Origin: Chara braunii
Taxonomy: Eukaryota; Streptophyta; Charophyceae; Charales; Characeae
Length of the DNA: 64,000 nucleotides
Assembly (NCBI GenBank): GCA_003427395.1
Contig: BFEA01000286.1
Location: 1,224,140-1,288,139, forward strand
Direction of reading: 5' to 3'
A model generated the notes under the pieces. It searched no databases, was not told the DNA's origin, and saw only the letters and a program-made list of their open reading frames with translations. A program made the position numbers and the translations under genes. Below are positions 13,047 to 25,509 of the stretch, piece by piece; the stretch's first letter is position 1; each line of letters begins with the position of its first letter.

Positions 13047-14447
13047 TTTGGTGCGTAGTGGGCTTAGAGATCCTCCGCGAGTTTTTTTTTGGGCAGAAGA
13101 AAAAGGTTCTGACCTCCACATTTTGCTATTTCGGGGACAGGTACGGCTCATGTCAACTCCATCACAAATCTGCGCCTCCGGAATACTGGGCTGCATTTAC
13201 AACAGCGCTACGGTCAGCCTCCAGAACCCAACCCTTCTGTTAAGCAGATCGTCCAGAATCCGACTTTGCACCGAGGCAAGGGCACCCCGTCATCTGCTTT
13301 CAACTTCGCGGCAGTTCTCATGAATGAATGAATGAATGCAATTTTTCACATGAACGTTTCCGCAGTTGATTTTTACACATGACACGCACAGATCGTCCAG
13401 AACTTCTGATGAATGCCCCACGTGATAGAACAATCGAATTGCATGTTGACGATTACGAGAATCCATAAGGGAGGGCACCCTTTTAGAGTCCTTACCGCGA
13501 TCGTCCGCCGCACGTCCTGGACACGATCAGTGGAGAGATGGGGTTGTTTCACGGTCCGCCGTTGAGACCCACTTCTCGAAAAACTTGGGTTACTATCAAC
13601 CTTGACTTGTCCTTCTTCTCACCGTCCGCCACCCCTACAACCAGGCTCGGGGGGGGTTTCTCTTGGCCACCCCTACAAACACACCCACGCATACTCGCCC
13701 CCGACTCTTCTAACCTCCGCAGCCGCATCCGCCCATCTCAAACAACTTGATGTCATTACCCTTGCCGTGATGACACGTGTACACGTGTATCCATCCCCGT
13801 GCGGTGATGACCCTTCTCGGTACTGGCACGTGTATCCCCGTCCACATGTGACAATCAGTTTCGATCCGTTGTCTCTCTCTCTGTACTGGCACGTGTATCA
13901 ACAACAATTGCTGACATCATTTCGCAAGGCACAAGTAAGGTACCTTGCATCTAGTCTCCATCCCATTTTCCATCCCATTTTCCACTCCAACTTCCATTCT
14001 AATTTTCTCTCTCGATCTTCACCCTTGCAAAACACGAAAGAAGTTAAACAAAGGAAAAAGAATAAGAACGAGCCCATGAGATTCATCCCCCATGCGATTA
14101 AAAGCATGTTGGTTAGATTACTTTCAGATTCTGGAATTTCACTCGGCGATTGAGGACGAGTTGAATAACCGGGGACGTGGCAGAGACGACCATTTATTCG
14201 GAATAATACTCGAATATATTGGATTTCAGCCAGGGCAAACTGCACCTCTACCTCTTCCTTACAACCCGTGAAGCTTCTTCGTTTGCACAAATGAAGGGAG
14301 AGGGAGAAAGGCAGGGAACACATTTCTACATTATAAGCGCAAGGATGCGATGGTGAGGATGGATTAACAGGGACGTCGGGTGTGCCATTCAAGCGTGGGG
14401 GACTGACTGACTGACTGGACAAATCAAAGATGGGAAGCAACACAAAC

Positions 14448-14883
14448 CTGTGTCACCGTCGCCGGCAGTGATCATGGGTTCTGGCCCGTTGGATATGAAC
14501 AAGCTCTCCTGCGTACACTTTTCCAACTCCGCGATTTCGGCAGCATCGCCCTGCACTAGAACACGGCCGCGACTCACTTCGCAAGTTTCAGCTCCCTCTC
14601 CTCCGTCGGCGTAGCCTCGCTCTTCTGCTTCCGCGGAGCTCTGTTGTTCTTGAGAGCCTCTCAATTCACTACCGTCAAGGACGGCTCGGATGAATGTCTC
14701 GTGCTGCACACACTGCTGCCCTGTAGACGAAGGAACCACTAATGTCGGAGCAGCAGCAGCAGCAGTAGATACGCCAAACACATTCGTCGCAGGGCAAGTC
14801 GGCAAGAGCGCCTCCTCCGTTGTTTCGCCCTTCACAACCGACTGACTCTTGAACTTCTCATCTACAACACGGGCCTGCTGCTG
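14448..14883 (-). CDS. CYCA: A-type cyclin, exon 2 (variable N-terminal region)
   Basis: This 436-bp exon encodes about 145 residues of the N-terminal region, starting with a short Gln run (QQQARVVDEKFKSQS) and ending NGPEPMITAGDGDTG. The region contains an Ala run, many Ser/Glu/Gln residues and no recognised domain, as is usual upstream of the cyclin box. The donor is GACACAG followed by GTTTGT at 14447. The acceptor chosen is CTTCCTTGTCAG, which places the first codon in phase 0 to match the end of exon 1; an alternative acceptor GTCGACAG 15 bp upstream is also in phase 0 and would add five residues. The exon ends with one base, matching exon 3. Extra phase-0 exons in the long preceding intron cannot be excluded. 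Confidence 0.7.
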
Positions 14884-14990
14884 CTGACAAGGAAGGCCCT
14901 GTCGACACCCATATCATGCACAAGAAACAACAATGACACTTAGCTCAGCTCACACCACATATCAACCGCAGAACGCTTCCCAAACACACT

Positions 14991-15116
<126 letters not shown>

Positions 15117-15247
15117 CCCTTTCCTCGTACACTGGATATCTGTCCACACCGAACTCTACCTACCCTGGATATCTGTCTCCTGCTCTCGGACTGTCAGATT
15201 CCTTTCCCCGTGACAAGCTGATTTGAAAGTTTCCCTCGCCATCCTTC

Positions 15248-15377
15248 GCCCCTCGCGCGTACTCCGCCCGGCCCCCCTTCGTTTCACACCGCAGGCGCTG
15301 TAAGCGTCCAAACGCCCCTCGGGCACACTCCGCCCGCGCCCCTTCGTTTCACACCGCAGGCGCTGTAAGCGTCCAAA
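15248..15377. repeat. 65-bp tandem duplication
   Basis: Two adjacent copies share CTTCGTTTCACACCGCAGG followed by CGCTGTAAGCGTCCAAA (positions about 15279 and 15343) with a GC-rich CCTCG...CTCCGCCCG leader. They lie in cyclin intron 1. Confidence 0.9.
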
Positions 15378-16566
15378 ATTCAGCCAGCGTATTTCTTAGC
15401 AAGCAACTCGCCAGGATTCAAGAAAGCAAAAAGAAAACAAAGTTCCGCGCGAAGACGACAAAGAACCAAGGAGAAAAAGTTCCCACTCGAATCTGCGGCT
15501 ACCCTGTCCTGCGCTGTGCTCTCGAACACGCCAAGAGGAGACCCTGAGCCAAACAGGTCCATTCAGAACAAAATGGTCCCACTCATTTTCAGCTACTACT
15601 GTCCCAATTTTCTGCCCCACGGAACGACACCTACGGAACACCACGGTTCCCAACCCAATTTCTGGCCGACCGACCGACCGACCGACTGACCGTCCACGGC
15701 CCCGTCGATTGGTTTTCAGCCTCTGCTCCCCTCGTCGCGTTCCCCTGCCCTCAGTACACGGGCCCAGCCTTGCTGAAAAGAAACCTCGTCGTCGCCTACC
15801 AAATTTTCGGAGGCCCAGCGCCGTAGATTAGTCCAATCGGCAGCGCGCGGCCTGCGAAAAAAAAAAAAAAAAAAAAAGGGCCCGGGGCCGATAGCTGGAT
15901 GCGCTGGTGGGGTCTAGAGGCGAGATCCTACCCGCAAAGAGGGTTGGATTTTACTCCCAAATGTGGACGTGTATGTTGAAAGACGCGGCAGAAATTCGCG
16001 ATTGATTTCCTTTTCTGCATGTTTTACCGAAACGCAGAGATTCGGGGACCTCTTTCCCAGCGGAACCTGACCCTAAAAAGGTCCGTCCGAGATGCGCGAC
16101 GATACCAAGTAGCCAAGCAAGGAATGCCATACCTGAAAAGGCAAAGAAAAAAAGAATGTCATACCTAATTCAAGTATGGACATGGCAGAAATTCCCCTTC
16201 TCTGGTGTTGTCGTTTGCTTTCGTGAGCTGTGTAGATGGCATCCAAGAGAGAACAATAGAATAGGACATGGCCTATGTAAACGAGGAGACCAGTAGCGAC
16301 TCTGAACGACCAAACGTCCCCAGCGGCCGATCTCCTGGCTCTCAGCCTCTGTGAGTTGGCCGCTTCCCCTCCTCTGAGAACAGGAAAAAAAAGAAAAAAA
16401 AAAGAAGAAGTGCATAAGTTTCCATCTCTCTGCGGAACTGTGCCGCGCAAGACGCCCCCTTGGCCTTCGGCGCGTCCCTTCTCTCTCCTACAGCCCAACA
16501 ACAGGCCGAGCGCGACTGATACCCCGCAATCATGCCCCGAAGGAACAGACCGAGTTTCTTCCAGTC

Positions 16567-16970
16567 GACCCGATGGCAAAGGTAGAAAAGTCAGAGAAAC
16601 TCTGATGTATCGCCCAGTTGCACTACTCGCCATCGGCCAAGATTTTGAACGCATCTGGACAACATGATGCCCAGATGCATGCAAAATGTTGGCGGATGGA
16701 GACCCGATGGCAAAGGTAGAAAAGTCAGAGAAACTCTGATGTATCGCCTAATTGCACTACTCGCCATCGGCGAAGATTTTGAACGCATCTGGACAACATG
16801 ATGCCCAGATGCATGCAAAATGTTGGCGGATGGAGACCCGATGGCAAAGGTAGAAAAGTCAGAGAAACTCTGATGTATCGCCTAATTGCACTACTCGCCA
16901 TCGGCGAAGATTTTGAACGCATCTGGACAACATGATGCCCATATGCATGCAAAATGTTGGCGGATGGAGG
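16567..16970. repeat. 134-bp tandem repeat, three copies
   Basis: Copies start at 16567, 16701 and 16835 with GACCCGATGGCAAAGG and end in AATGTTGGCGGATGGA. They differ at only a few positions (for example CCCAGTTGC versus CCTAATTGC). Each unit contains complementary pieces: CCGATGG with CCATCGG, CAGAGAAACTCTG, and GCATCTGG with CCAGATGC, so each can fold into hairpins. Minus-strand frames read through the array but the product is simply the repeat. The array lies in cyclin intron 1. Confidence 0.95.
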
Positions 16971-18014
16971 GAGACTAGTGCAACTAGTAGGCCCATTACC
17001 TCCCTTCAGTCCGTTAGACACGATCATGTCCAATTTTCCCAGGGCAACGTATGTAAGAGAAACCGAGGCAAACAGATACTGAACGAGAGAGAGAGAAGCA
17101 CATGCACAACAGCGAGATAAACAGTAGCAATCAGACAGAGAGACAGATCAGACATTAGACAGAAAGGTCAGTCGTCAGGGAGAGAGAGCGAACCAATCAG
17201 ACAGCAACCGGATGGCCACATGTAAGACGTCGGGACGTCCGACAATCTGACCGTGAAGTACACCAGTTCTCACAGCTTGATAGGTGATGATAGTCCTCAG
17301 AAGAACTAGATATGCAACATATGAGAGCTTTCAGGGGTGTATCTGGCAGCAAGATTCACTTTCAGCTGACAAAATTCTTATGCCAGAGTACACCCTGAGT
17401 CGACTTCCACCGTTTGTTGTCAAGGTCCCGGCATGAGAATAGAACTAGCTCCGACGCACTAAAATGAAAACAAACGCTTTGATCCTTTCTGGTTATTCTC
17501 ATCCACACCGTTTATTCCAATGCTGTCCATTTCTTCCCCATCGTAATGCGATATACGCAATCAATCGCAATCATCAAATCCATACCTTCGTCATGTTCTA
17601 TACCCAGATCATCAAATAGTGCGACCATATTCGAGTGCTCTACAATAGTGCTTCGGGTCATCCAGACCTGAAGAATGGAATTTATTTCAATCATGCAATC
17701 ACCCGCAGACAAACCAAGAACAGAATCTGATACCCCATTCAGTCAATCGAATCGTACAGATCCGTAACCGTTCGACTAACCTCAGAAAACAAAGAAAAAA
17801 AAAAAGAAAAAAAAAAAAAAATCGACTAACCTCAGCACACCTCCAGAAACGGACGCGCACAGGTTCATAGACGAGCAGGAGCTCTGGAGACTAGCAGAAT
17901 TACGGAGGGTCGGTCACCCGTCAATGGAAACAGTTATAGCTTTCATCACTCACGCTTTCATCACTACTCGTTCGTAGAAGATACACTTCAAGAGATAAAC
18001 CTCAAGATCCGCAT

Positions 18015-18150
18015 TGATCTCTCAGCTCCGTAGAAGAGTAAAGGGCTCACCCATCCATATGCAGAATGGCAGACCCAACACTGATCCCTCAGCTTCGTGG
18101 AAGAGTAAAGGGCTCACCCCCCATCCATTTGCAAAATGGCAGACCCAATA
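18015..18150. repeat. 67-bp tandem duplication
   Basis: Two copies share GAAGAGTAAAGGGCTCACCC and then ATGGCAGACCCAA, offset by 67 bp. They lie in cyclin intron 1. Confidence 0.88.
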
Positions 18151-19199
18151 CAGGGCTAAAGAAACTCTGGCTGTATACGCGAGAGGCAAGCAAAATTGTG
18201 AGGTCCCCTGCCTCGCCTATTAATTTGTAATGAAATGATCGTGTTGATTAACAACAAAAAAAAAATTAAAAAAAAAAAAAATTGTGAAACCGATACCGTA
18301 TGCACCACTACACATGTCGTAAGGATAGCTCGACCATGCATGCCTACGTCGAACGCACGTTCATTGCCATGCCAAGTAGGAACGACCAGCACAATTGTGA
18401 CATTAGGATAACCGTCAACTGCAAAATGTACCAGCAAAAAAAGTACAAAGGAACAGGAACTCCGCAGCAGTAGCACCGTCTTGCACAACCAATGCAGTAA
18501 GAGCGCGTCTGAGACATCCAGTGGACCAGAGAAGCGATGACACCAATCAGCAAGATCCAGTGGACATATCCAATGCACCAAGAAAGGTAGAGGGGGAAAG
18601 CTCGGACATGTTCTTTCGCTCCGCTACTCTCGAAAGGTGCAAAACGAGAGTGAATCTTCGGCTAGAACATGGAAAGATACACCACCATGATTTTTGTCTT
18701 TTGTGCATTTCAAGAGTAGTGGAGCGAGGGCCATGGAAGCAACAGAAAGTCGTGGACATCCTGTGAGACCATATTGCCATCGTTCACATAGACTGCTCAT
18801 CGTTCACATGACGCATCAGCGCCCATCCGAAGGAATGTCTTCCATTTGCACACCCATGCTATTGCAGAAATAATAGCCAAATAAAATAAAGTAATTAACA
18901 TAAATGCTTTAACAGAAAGAAGCGGGCCGTAATAAGGAATACCTAAAAGGGATGCCTTGCCTGCCAATCCACATCTTCATCCCACTCGAAATAGCCACGG
19001 AAGTTCAAATCATACAATGCGGGGAAAGGGGGGAATGCAACGCGTGAAACTCAGGAAGGGAGGGACGGAGCGGGGAGAGGGGAGGAATGTGCAATGCGTG
19101 AAGGAAAATGATATGGGCTGGACAAGAAGCTGGACAAAATCCACAAAACGAACTTGGCAGAGGGAGGGGAAAGCAGACTAACTAGATCCTGATCCTGCT

Positions 19200-22100
19200 G
19201 TGTAACGAGGGGATGACTTCATGGCAAAGATGAACAGATAAAGGGCATGGTAGAGAGGAAGCAAAGGAAGGCATACACAAGGAACATCAAACAGAGGGAG
19301 GAAAAGAGGACGGGGATCTTAATCAGAAAAGAGGAGACGGTTTAAAAAAAAAAGGAAAAAAAAAAAAAAGAAAAGAGGACAGGGACCTTAATCAGAAAAG
19401 GGAGCTGACTGGTAGTAGACGACCCAAGGGGAAGAACAATTCGAAAATGCCAGTGAAATGGCAGACATGAATCGAAAACATAGCAGGCAGAGGCATGGAG
19501 GAGAGAGAGAAAGGCTGAAAGAAAAGAAATGTTGACAGGAGAATAGCGAGAAGAGCAATCAACACAACGAGAAGAAAGGAAGAAAGGAATGAATAAGAAA
19601 AAAAATCACCGACAGGACGGAAGGGGGAGAAGAGGAGGATCAGGTGAGGGAGACCAGTGGGAGAACAGCTAGTGAACAATGGGACGAGAAGGGAATAAGA
19701 GGGGAAGGAAATGAAGACAGGAACGCAGGAAAGCGGCGGGGAAGGGGGGACGGGTGAACGAGGAACGCACAGAAGACAAGAAAAAGCTGAAAAGCCTGCC
19801 GGGCGCAGAGCGAAGTAGCCAGCGAGGGAAGCAGAGGAGGAAGGCAAGGAGAAGAAAATGAGCCTGCATGATCAGACGCAAGGGCGCAGAGGGAAGCAGA
19901 GGGAAGCACAGGGAACTTGCGAGAGGTAGGGAGGCGAGAAGGAAGCAAATTGGGACGCAGAGAAACGCAACAGGGAGGCCACAGGGAGGCAACAGGGAGG
20001 CAACAGGAAGGCAACAGGGAGGCAACAGGGAGGCAACAGGCAGGCAGCAGGGAAAGAGAAAACGGGGAAGGTGGAGAAGGGTTCAGGAATGACAAAAGAA
20101 GGAAAGAAAACTACGACAGAGGCCTGCAGAGGCGAAAACAGGGAAGCAGGAAGCGAAGAGGATAGCAAGCATCGAACGACAAAAGAGAGCGAGAGAAGGA
20201 TCAAAGAGGGAGGCAGTGAATAAGACAAGGAAGGAGGTGAAAAGAGAGCGAGAGAAGGATAAAAGAGGGATGGAGCGCGGGAGACAGCAACCCAATGGAG
20301 GAAAGTAGTAGTCAAACTAGGCACAGAGAGAAAAAGGGGCGAGTAAGGAACGAGGGGACCCAACGTAGGGAGGGAGTAGAGAAGGACAACAGACCGGAAG
20401 TACGGAAATACAACGTGGAAAAAGAACTTGAAGGGGGACACAAATAAAGAAGGAAGAGGATGAAGAAATGCGGCATGAGAGGAGAGGGATAGGGACAAGG
20501 GAAGACAAACGAGGGAAAGGAAGGAAAGGACAATGCGACCTATAGGGAGAAGAGGATCGTACGGGAGGAGAGGCACACAGAGTAATAGAAACGTGTGGAG
20601 AGATGGGGGAGAAGACGACGGTAGACAGGGAGCGGTGGATAAGGGTGGGGAGAGGAACGCGGGTAGCGGAACCGAGAGAGGAGGATGGGGACAGCGACGG
20701 GGAGAGGCGGTCGGGAGGAGGCACGAGGAGAGCAAGGAGGAGAGGGGGAGAGGCAGAGGGAAGAGACGGGGAGGGAGGGGGAGGGACGGCGGGTGGGAAG
20801 GGAGCAAGGACAAGGAGAGCAGGACGGAGAGATTGAGAGGCAGGAAGGGGATAGGGAGAGGAACGGGGAGAGAGGGTCGGGGTTATAGAAGCGAGGGGAG
20901 AGAGGGGGGGGAGAGGAGCGGGGGGAAAGGGTCGGGAGGAGACAAAGGGAGGATGCGAGAGGATGAGAGAGAGGATGGTAAGGTAAAACAGGAAAGACGA
21001 ACAGGGAGAAGAAGGATGGGGCGAGGAGAGACGAGGAGAGGGAACGAAAAAAGAAGACGGAAGAGGGGTCAGTGGAGTGGAACACGGGGAAAGGGGTCGA
21101 CCAGTAGGGACCAGGGGAAGAAAGGTGGGAGAGGATCAGGGCGAGAGGAACCTTTGGGAGGGAGATAAAACCGAGGAGCAAGGGGTCCGGCGACCGAGGG
21201 ACCCGCCAAAAGGGACGTAAAAGGACAAAAGGAGGGAGGAAGGGGAAAATGGGGGTCAATTTTTGGGAGGTGAGAACAAGAAAGAAGAGGGAAGAAGAAC
21301 AGGAAGATTCGTGAGGAAAAGGGCGAGGAGGGCAGAGCAACGAAGCATGGAGAGGATACAGAAAAGGAGAAGAAACATGGGAGAGAAGAGGCAAAGAAGA
21401 GAAAGATTGGGAAACAAACTCTGCGGCGATGCAGCAGGGTAGAGGGTTTAGGAAGAGAGCAATAGTACAACAGAATGGTGGTCAATGCAGCAATCATAAA
21501 ACAGGAGAACGAGGGGGAGGGAGTCTTGGTCCCGCGGAGAGGGGGAGTCCTGAAAACCGATGAAAGATAGTGAGACTACAGGAGAAGTGAGAAAGATGGG
21601 ATATGAGCACTCTGTAAATCGACAGGACAGGGTGGCAGAAGAAACTAAGAATCGAGCAGTAAAAATAAGGACGTGCATCAAGAGCGGGATGGGAAAACCG
21701 CAGAGATAAGCAAGCAGCGAGGAAAGAGGAAGAAAACGGCAAAGCAAGACAAACGTAGACGGAACAAGACAGGGAGGGAAGCGAATCACGGGAATGCAGA
21801 CGAGGACGGGATTCATCAGGAAGGATGACATCTACACGAATCGAAAGAAAAAGACTGAAAAGTAGAAGAGGGGAAGGTTGCAGAAGAAGGCAGCAGAGGA
21901 CAGAACAAGGATCACGACATGCAAAAAAGGAGAAAGATTAGGGAGGGGGGAGAGGAGGAGAACTGGGAAGGAGAACAAGGATTAATCGGGACAAAGCTGG
22001 GAAAGAGAACGACAACGGCGGGCTAGAAAAGCTGAGAGCGAGAGGTCAGGCGAACGGCAAGAGGGAAGAAGACGAACAAGGGCAAAGGCGAAAAGCGCAA

Positions 22101-23600
22101 ATCGCAGGTGCGCGAGTAGAGCGAGACCGACTAGGAAGAGCCAGGACGACGAGGTGGAGAACGAGAACTGACAGCTAAGTAGGAATGGCTGACAGAAGAG
22201 CCAGAGGGTCAGAGAGCTAACGGGAGAACCAGGGGAAGAGAGTGGTAGAGAAGAGCTAGGGGAAAGAACCGGGTGGAAGAGCCAGGAAACAAGAGACGGC
22301 AGCTCGGCAAAAAGACACAAGAACCATGGGATGGGGAAACGCAAAGTGTAAGAGCCATGAAATGGGCTGGAGCAACGCGCAAGTCCTATCGCATGCTACT
22401 GGAGGAGGGTGAATCGCAAGGGCCTGGGGGAAGGGACGAGGGCAGGGGGGAGATGCTAGGGGAAGAAACGCTACGTGGAAGAGGCAGGAGGAAGATTTCC
22501 GGGGAACAACCACAAGAAACAGCCGCGGGGAACACCAACAGGAACAGCCGCGGGAAAGAATGAGGGGAACGGCCAAGGGAAAGAATGAGGGGAAAGAATG
22601 AGGGGAACGGCCGCGGGAACACCAACAGGAACAGCCGCGGGGAACAACCCCGGGCAAGCTCCCGAGGAAAGACAGGGGGACAGAGTCGCGGAAAGAGCCG
22701 CGAGGAAGAAACAAGTGGAAGACAGAGTGAAGAGAAAGAGAGGAGGAAGAGACGGAGAAGACACTGGGAAGAATCTGGAGGAAGATATCGGCAATTAAGG
22801 GAATGAAAGGAAGAAGATAGCGCGGGAGATGTGAACCGCACATGCGACCAATGGAAGCAAACGAAAAGCGAATGGGAATGTAGAAAGAATCGGAGAAAAT
22901 GTGAGAAAAAATGGGAAAAGGGATGGGAGGAGGGATGAGAGTGGATGGAAGAAGGTATTGGAGGATGGGAGGAAGCGAGACGGGCGAGGAGAAGGAACGG
23001 ATGAGAGGAGATATGGATGAGAGAAGGGGTGGGAGAGCGGCTGGGAGAAGGGATCGGGGAAGGGATAGGGAAGGGAATGGGCGGAGTGCAAAGGGGGGGC
23101 AGCTAAATGGAAAAGACAGGAGGGCTGCGACGTAGGAGGTGGTGGGATAATGGGGGTTAAGGTGGGATCAGAGAATCAGGGGAAGAGAGAGAAAACATCA
23201 TGAATGCCTAGCAAAAGCGGGAAAAGACATCCTGGGAGAATCCAGAAAAGAAAACGAGAGAGGAAAAAAAGACAGACGATACGTCGGAAGGGTGTTGGAA
23301 GAGAAGAGGGAAGTGAAGGAAAGTAGAATGCACGAGAAGAGGGGGGCCAAGGAGGGACGAGCGAAAGGAAAGGAGCTGGAAAGAAAAGGACGGGAGATAC
23401 AGAGAGGACGACGAAAATGGAAGAGGCGGAAAGAGGAGAGGAGAGAAATGAGAAGAAAGGAGGAAACAAGCAGAGGAAAGAAGACGAGAGAGGCAGATGA
23501 GAAGAGAGGACGGGATGCCGGGTAGGATGAGCAGAGAAGGGAGGACAGGCGGGCAAGTAGAGGATAGGAAGAGAGAAGCGCGCGGAAAATAAGGCGGAAA
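19200..23600. other. About 4.4 kb purine-rich (+ strand) tract within cyclin intron 1
   Basis: By eye the plus strand is overwhelmingly A and G, in varied GGGA, GAGA, GGAA and GAAG words rather than one simple repeat. The transcribed (minus-sense) strand is therefore a long pyrimidine-rich tract. It contains short tandem stretches, notably an 11-bp GGGAGGCAACA-type repeat at about 19970-20046 and AGGGGAACGGCCGCGGGAAC-type repeats at about 22560-22640. Long Arg/Glu/Gly-rich or Ser/Pro/Leu-rich frames across the region are composition artefacts and are not called. Confidence 0.85.
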
Positions 23601-23925
23601 GGGAGATCTGCCATGAAGGCTTTTGCGAAGAATTTAAGGGCAATAAACACATGCCCAAAGACTGTACAAGCTGGAAGGGAGATCTGCCATGAAGGCTCGA
23701 AAAGCGTGGAGGGGCGGAGGGAGGTGTGAAGCAGAAACCGGGAGACAACATAAGCTGGTTGGCGTCAGAAAAGAGGGGTTCCAGGAGGACGTCACGGGAA
23801 GAGTCAAGCGCCCACAACCCTGATCTTGTCGGAAGGGAGAGTCCTCCCACACCTGGACTATTACGTCTTCAACCCCCCAGAAGGAAGAGCAAGGGATGAC
23901 CGCAAGAAGAAAACATGTGTGAAAA

Positions 23926-24226
23926 GGCGAGTAGTTTCGGCGGACAATGAACATGGACGCAACGGCAGCAGCGACGTCATTTAAGACGGATAACGATCCA
24001 GTTAAGGCATCAAGAACATACAATGGGAGGAATACAGGATGAAGGGGACGATTGGAGGATTGATGACCGAAGTAGGCGAGTAGTTTCGGCGGACAATGAA
24101 CATGGACGCAACGGCAGCAGCGAGGTCATTTAAGACGGATGACGATCCAGTTAAGGCATCAAGAACATACAATGGGAGGAATACAGGATGAAGGGGACGA
24201 TTGGAGGATTGATGACCGAAGTAGGG
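23926..24226. repeat. 149-bp tandem duplication, nearly identical
   Basis: Two copies begin GGCGAGTAGTTTCGGCGGAC at 23926 and 24075 and end GATTGATGACCGAAGTAGG. They differ at only a few bases (CGACGTCATT versus CGAGGTCATT; GGATAACG versus GGATGACG). A smaller duplication of GGGAGATCTGCCATGAAGGC lies just before, at about 23599 and 23677. All lie in cyclin intron 1. Confidence 0.95.
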
Positions 24227-24657
24227 TAGGTTTCATATGAACGAAGGACGCCGGATTGACGTTGCATCCCGCGAACGAAAGAGAGGGGAAAAGGGATGAG
24301 AGCCTTACGAAGCAAACAGACTCGAGAGCAGCGCAAGAGGAAAATGCAAGACACGAAGATGAAGAGAGGGATCTCTAGAGGGGCAAGAGAGCAATGCTAA
24401 ACAACCAGACTGAGGATAGCAGAGGCAAGAGCGACAGACCCAGAATGCTGACCAATGCCATGAATATTAAGGGACAACAAACGCAAAACGTCGGCAACTG
24501 CGAAGGGCCAACCGATGTGAAGGGCCGAGTTATGTGCCAGAGGAAAAAACACTGACCTATAGACAGCGTACATAGACCAAATAAGCGTGACAAACTTCGA
24601 TAGATGACCGAAGTGTGGTTTGATAGGAACAAAAAGAAGGTCAGATTTATGACTCAC

Positions 24658-24939
24658 CTTTAGCTTAGTGGAAGCAGATGAAGCTGGTCCACGTGTCAGC
24701 GGCACATTCGTGCTCAGTCCGGCCAAGGCGGCGCGCTTCCGTGTCCCACCCTGACCCGCAACTCCAGTTTTCGCCTCCTCCAATGCATGTCGCTTACACG
24801 CCGCTCTGGTTACCCTCATCGGTCCCGTTTGATCAGCAGAGCGTGTGGAACTTGAAGATTGGCCGGCGCAGGCAAGAAGCGCAGCGCTCCTGTTCTTTCC
24901 TCCCTTTTGTCCACCTCCTCGGCCCCCAACGCCCGTCAT
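24658..24939 (-). CDS. CYCA: A-type cyclin, first coding exon (start codon and basic N-terminal motif)
   Basis: The exon encodes 94 residues beginning MTGVGGRGGGQKGG. It carries the A-type cyclin N-terminal signature PMRVTRAACKRHALEE...RKRAALAGLSTNVPLTR; plant CYCA proteins typically have R.TRAxAKR followed by KKRAxLxxLTNV. This region precedes the cyclin box and is where degradation signals usually sit, but I see no textbook RxxLxxxxN destruction box. The start is the first in-frame ATG; the frame stays open upstream but offers only a GTG. Two bases before the ATG is a good acceptor (CTTATTTGCAG), suggesting a 5' UTR intron. The donor after STKLK is AAG followed by GTGAGT at 24657, phase 0. 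Together with exons at 14883-14448, 5946-5839 and 4884-4739 the gene spans over 20 kb, with introns of about 9.8, 8.5 and 0.95 kb. Confidence 0.85.
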
Positions 24940-25164
24940 TTCTGCAAATAAGGGAAACGGCTTCAGCAGAGATCCGTGAGAGAAGCTCAGCGTGTGACCC
25001 ACGGGGGGTGCAAGAGAGACGAATAACAACCCCTCCCCTCTCTCTCTCTCTGTCAGTCCCGACTTTGCTACCGTAGCCGCCACCACCTCCACTCGGCTAC
25101 AGCAAGGAAACACAACCACATCCTACTCTATCTATGAAACCATGCTGCGTGTGTTTAACACCTG

Positions 25165-25505
25165 GACAAACGGCGTTTCTTCTCTTCAGGACTATTCAAT
25201 CTATCCCAGCTGAACTTTTAACTGCCCAGCCGAGCCAATATCCGGCGTTTCCGTCTTGCCTAGCTTGTGTTAGCTCGTTTACTTGCTTTGTCTGCTTGCT
25301 TGCTTGCTTAGTTTGGCTTCGCTTACTGCTGCCGTCTCTCCTCCTCTTTCTTTCTCCCCGCTGCCTGCTGTCTAACACCCAGCAGAATATCGCTCTTCCC
25401 AAAATCGTGCGCTTAAAGGAGAAGAATTGAATCAGCGCCGCCGCTTTGCCATGACAAACGGCGACTAAGTCAGCCGTCGCGGCAGCTGGCGGCTACAACG
25501 GAAGA
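25165..25505 (-). promoter_or_regulatory. Possible cell-cycle promoter elements upstream of cyclin A
   Basis: Three AACGG cores lie 230-560 bp upstream of the cyclin start codon, at 25169-25173, 25457-25461 and 25497-25501. AACGG is the core of the MSA element bound by three-repeat MYB factors in plant G2/M promoters, including cyclins. The flanks only partly match the full consensus, a five-base core is common by chance, and a 5' UTR intron could place these inside the transcript. No clear TATA box was identified. Confidence 0.3.
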
Positions 25506-25509
25506 CCAA

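Larger units (their letters stand above)
5947..14447 (-). other. Cyclin A intron 2, about 8.5 kb, no coding content recognised
   Basis: The stretch is a mosaic of unrelated-looking non-coding DNA. About 6640-7130 is notably GC-rich with repeated AGGCC/GGCCCAG words. Several short local duplications are present: GATATCTGCAGGTTCCCAGC at about 9930 and 10003; CTTGCTAAACCCCTACAGCC at about 10528 and 10608; GTGTAGACACTxCACGGA at about 11420 and 11490. There is a CT/GT microsatellite near 13 kb. Open frames here give low-complexity Ser/Leu/Pro or Lys/Arg-rich products and I call none. Confidence 0.6.

Noticed and set aside
17512-17712. Possible extra cyclin exon on the minus strand (about 17578-17668) with TTCTTCAG acceptor and GAAG-GTATGG donor
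   Set aside because: The open frame would start in phase 0 and end with one base left over, which does not fit exon 2 (phase-0 start). The other frames contain stops, and the peptide has no cyclin similarity.
19640-23850. Many long ORFs on both strands (for example 20540-21394 minus, 284 codons)
   Set aside because: They follow from extreme purine/pyrimidine composition; products are only Ser/Pro/Leu/Phe- or Arg/Glu/Gly-rich.
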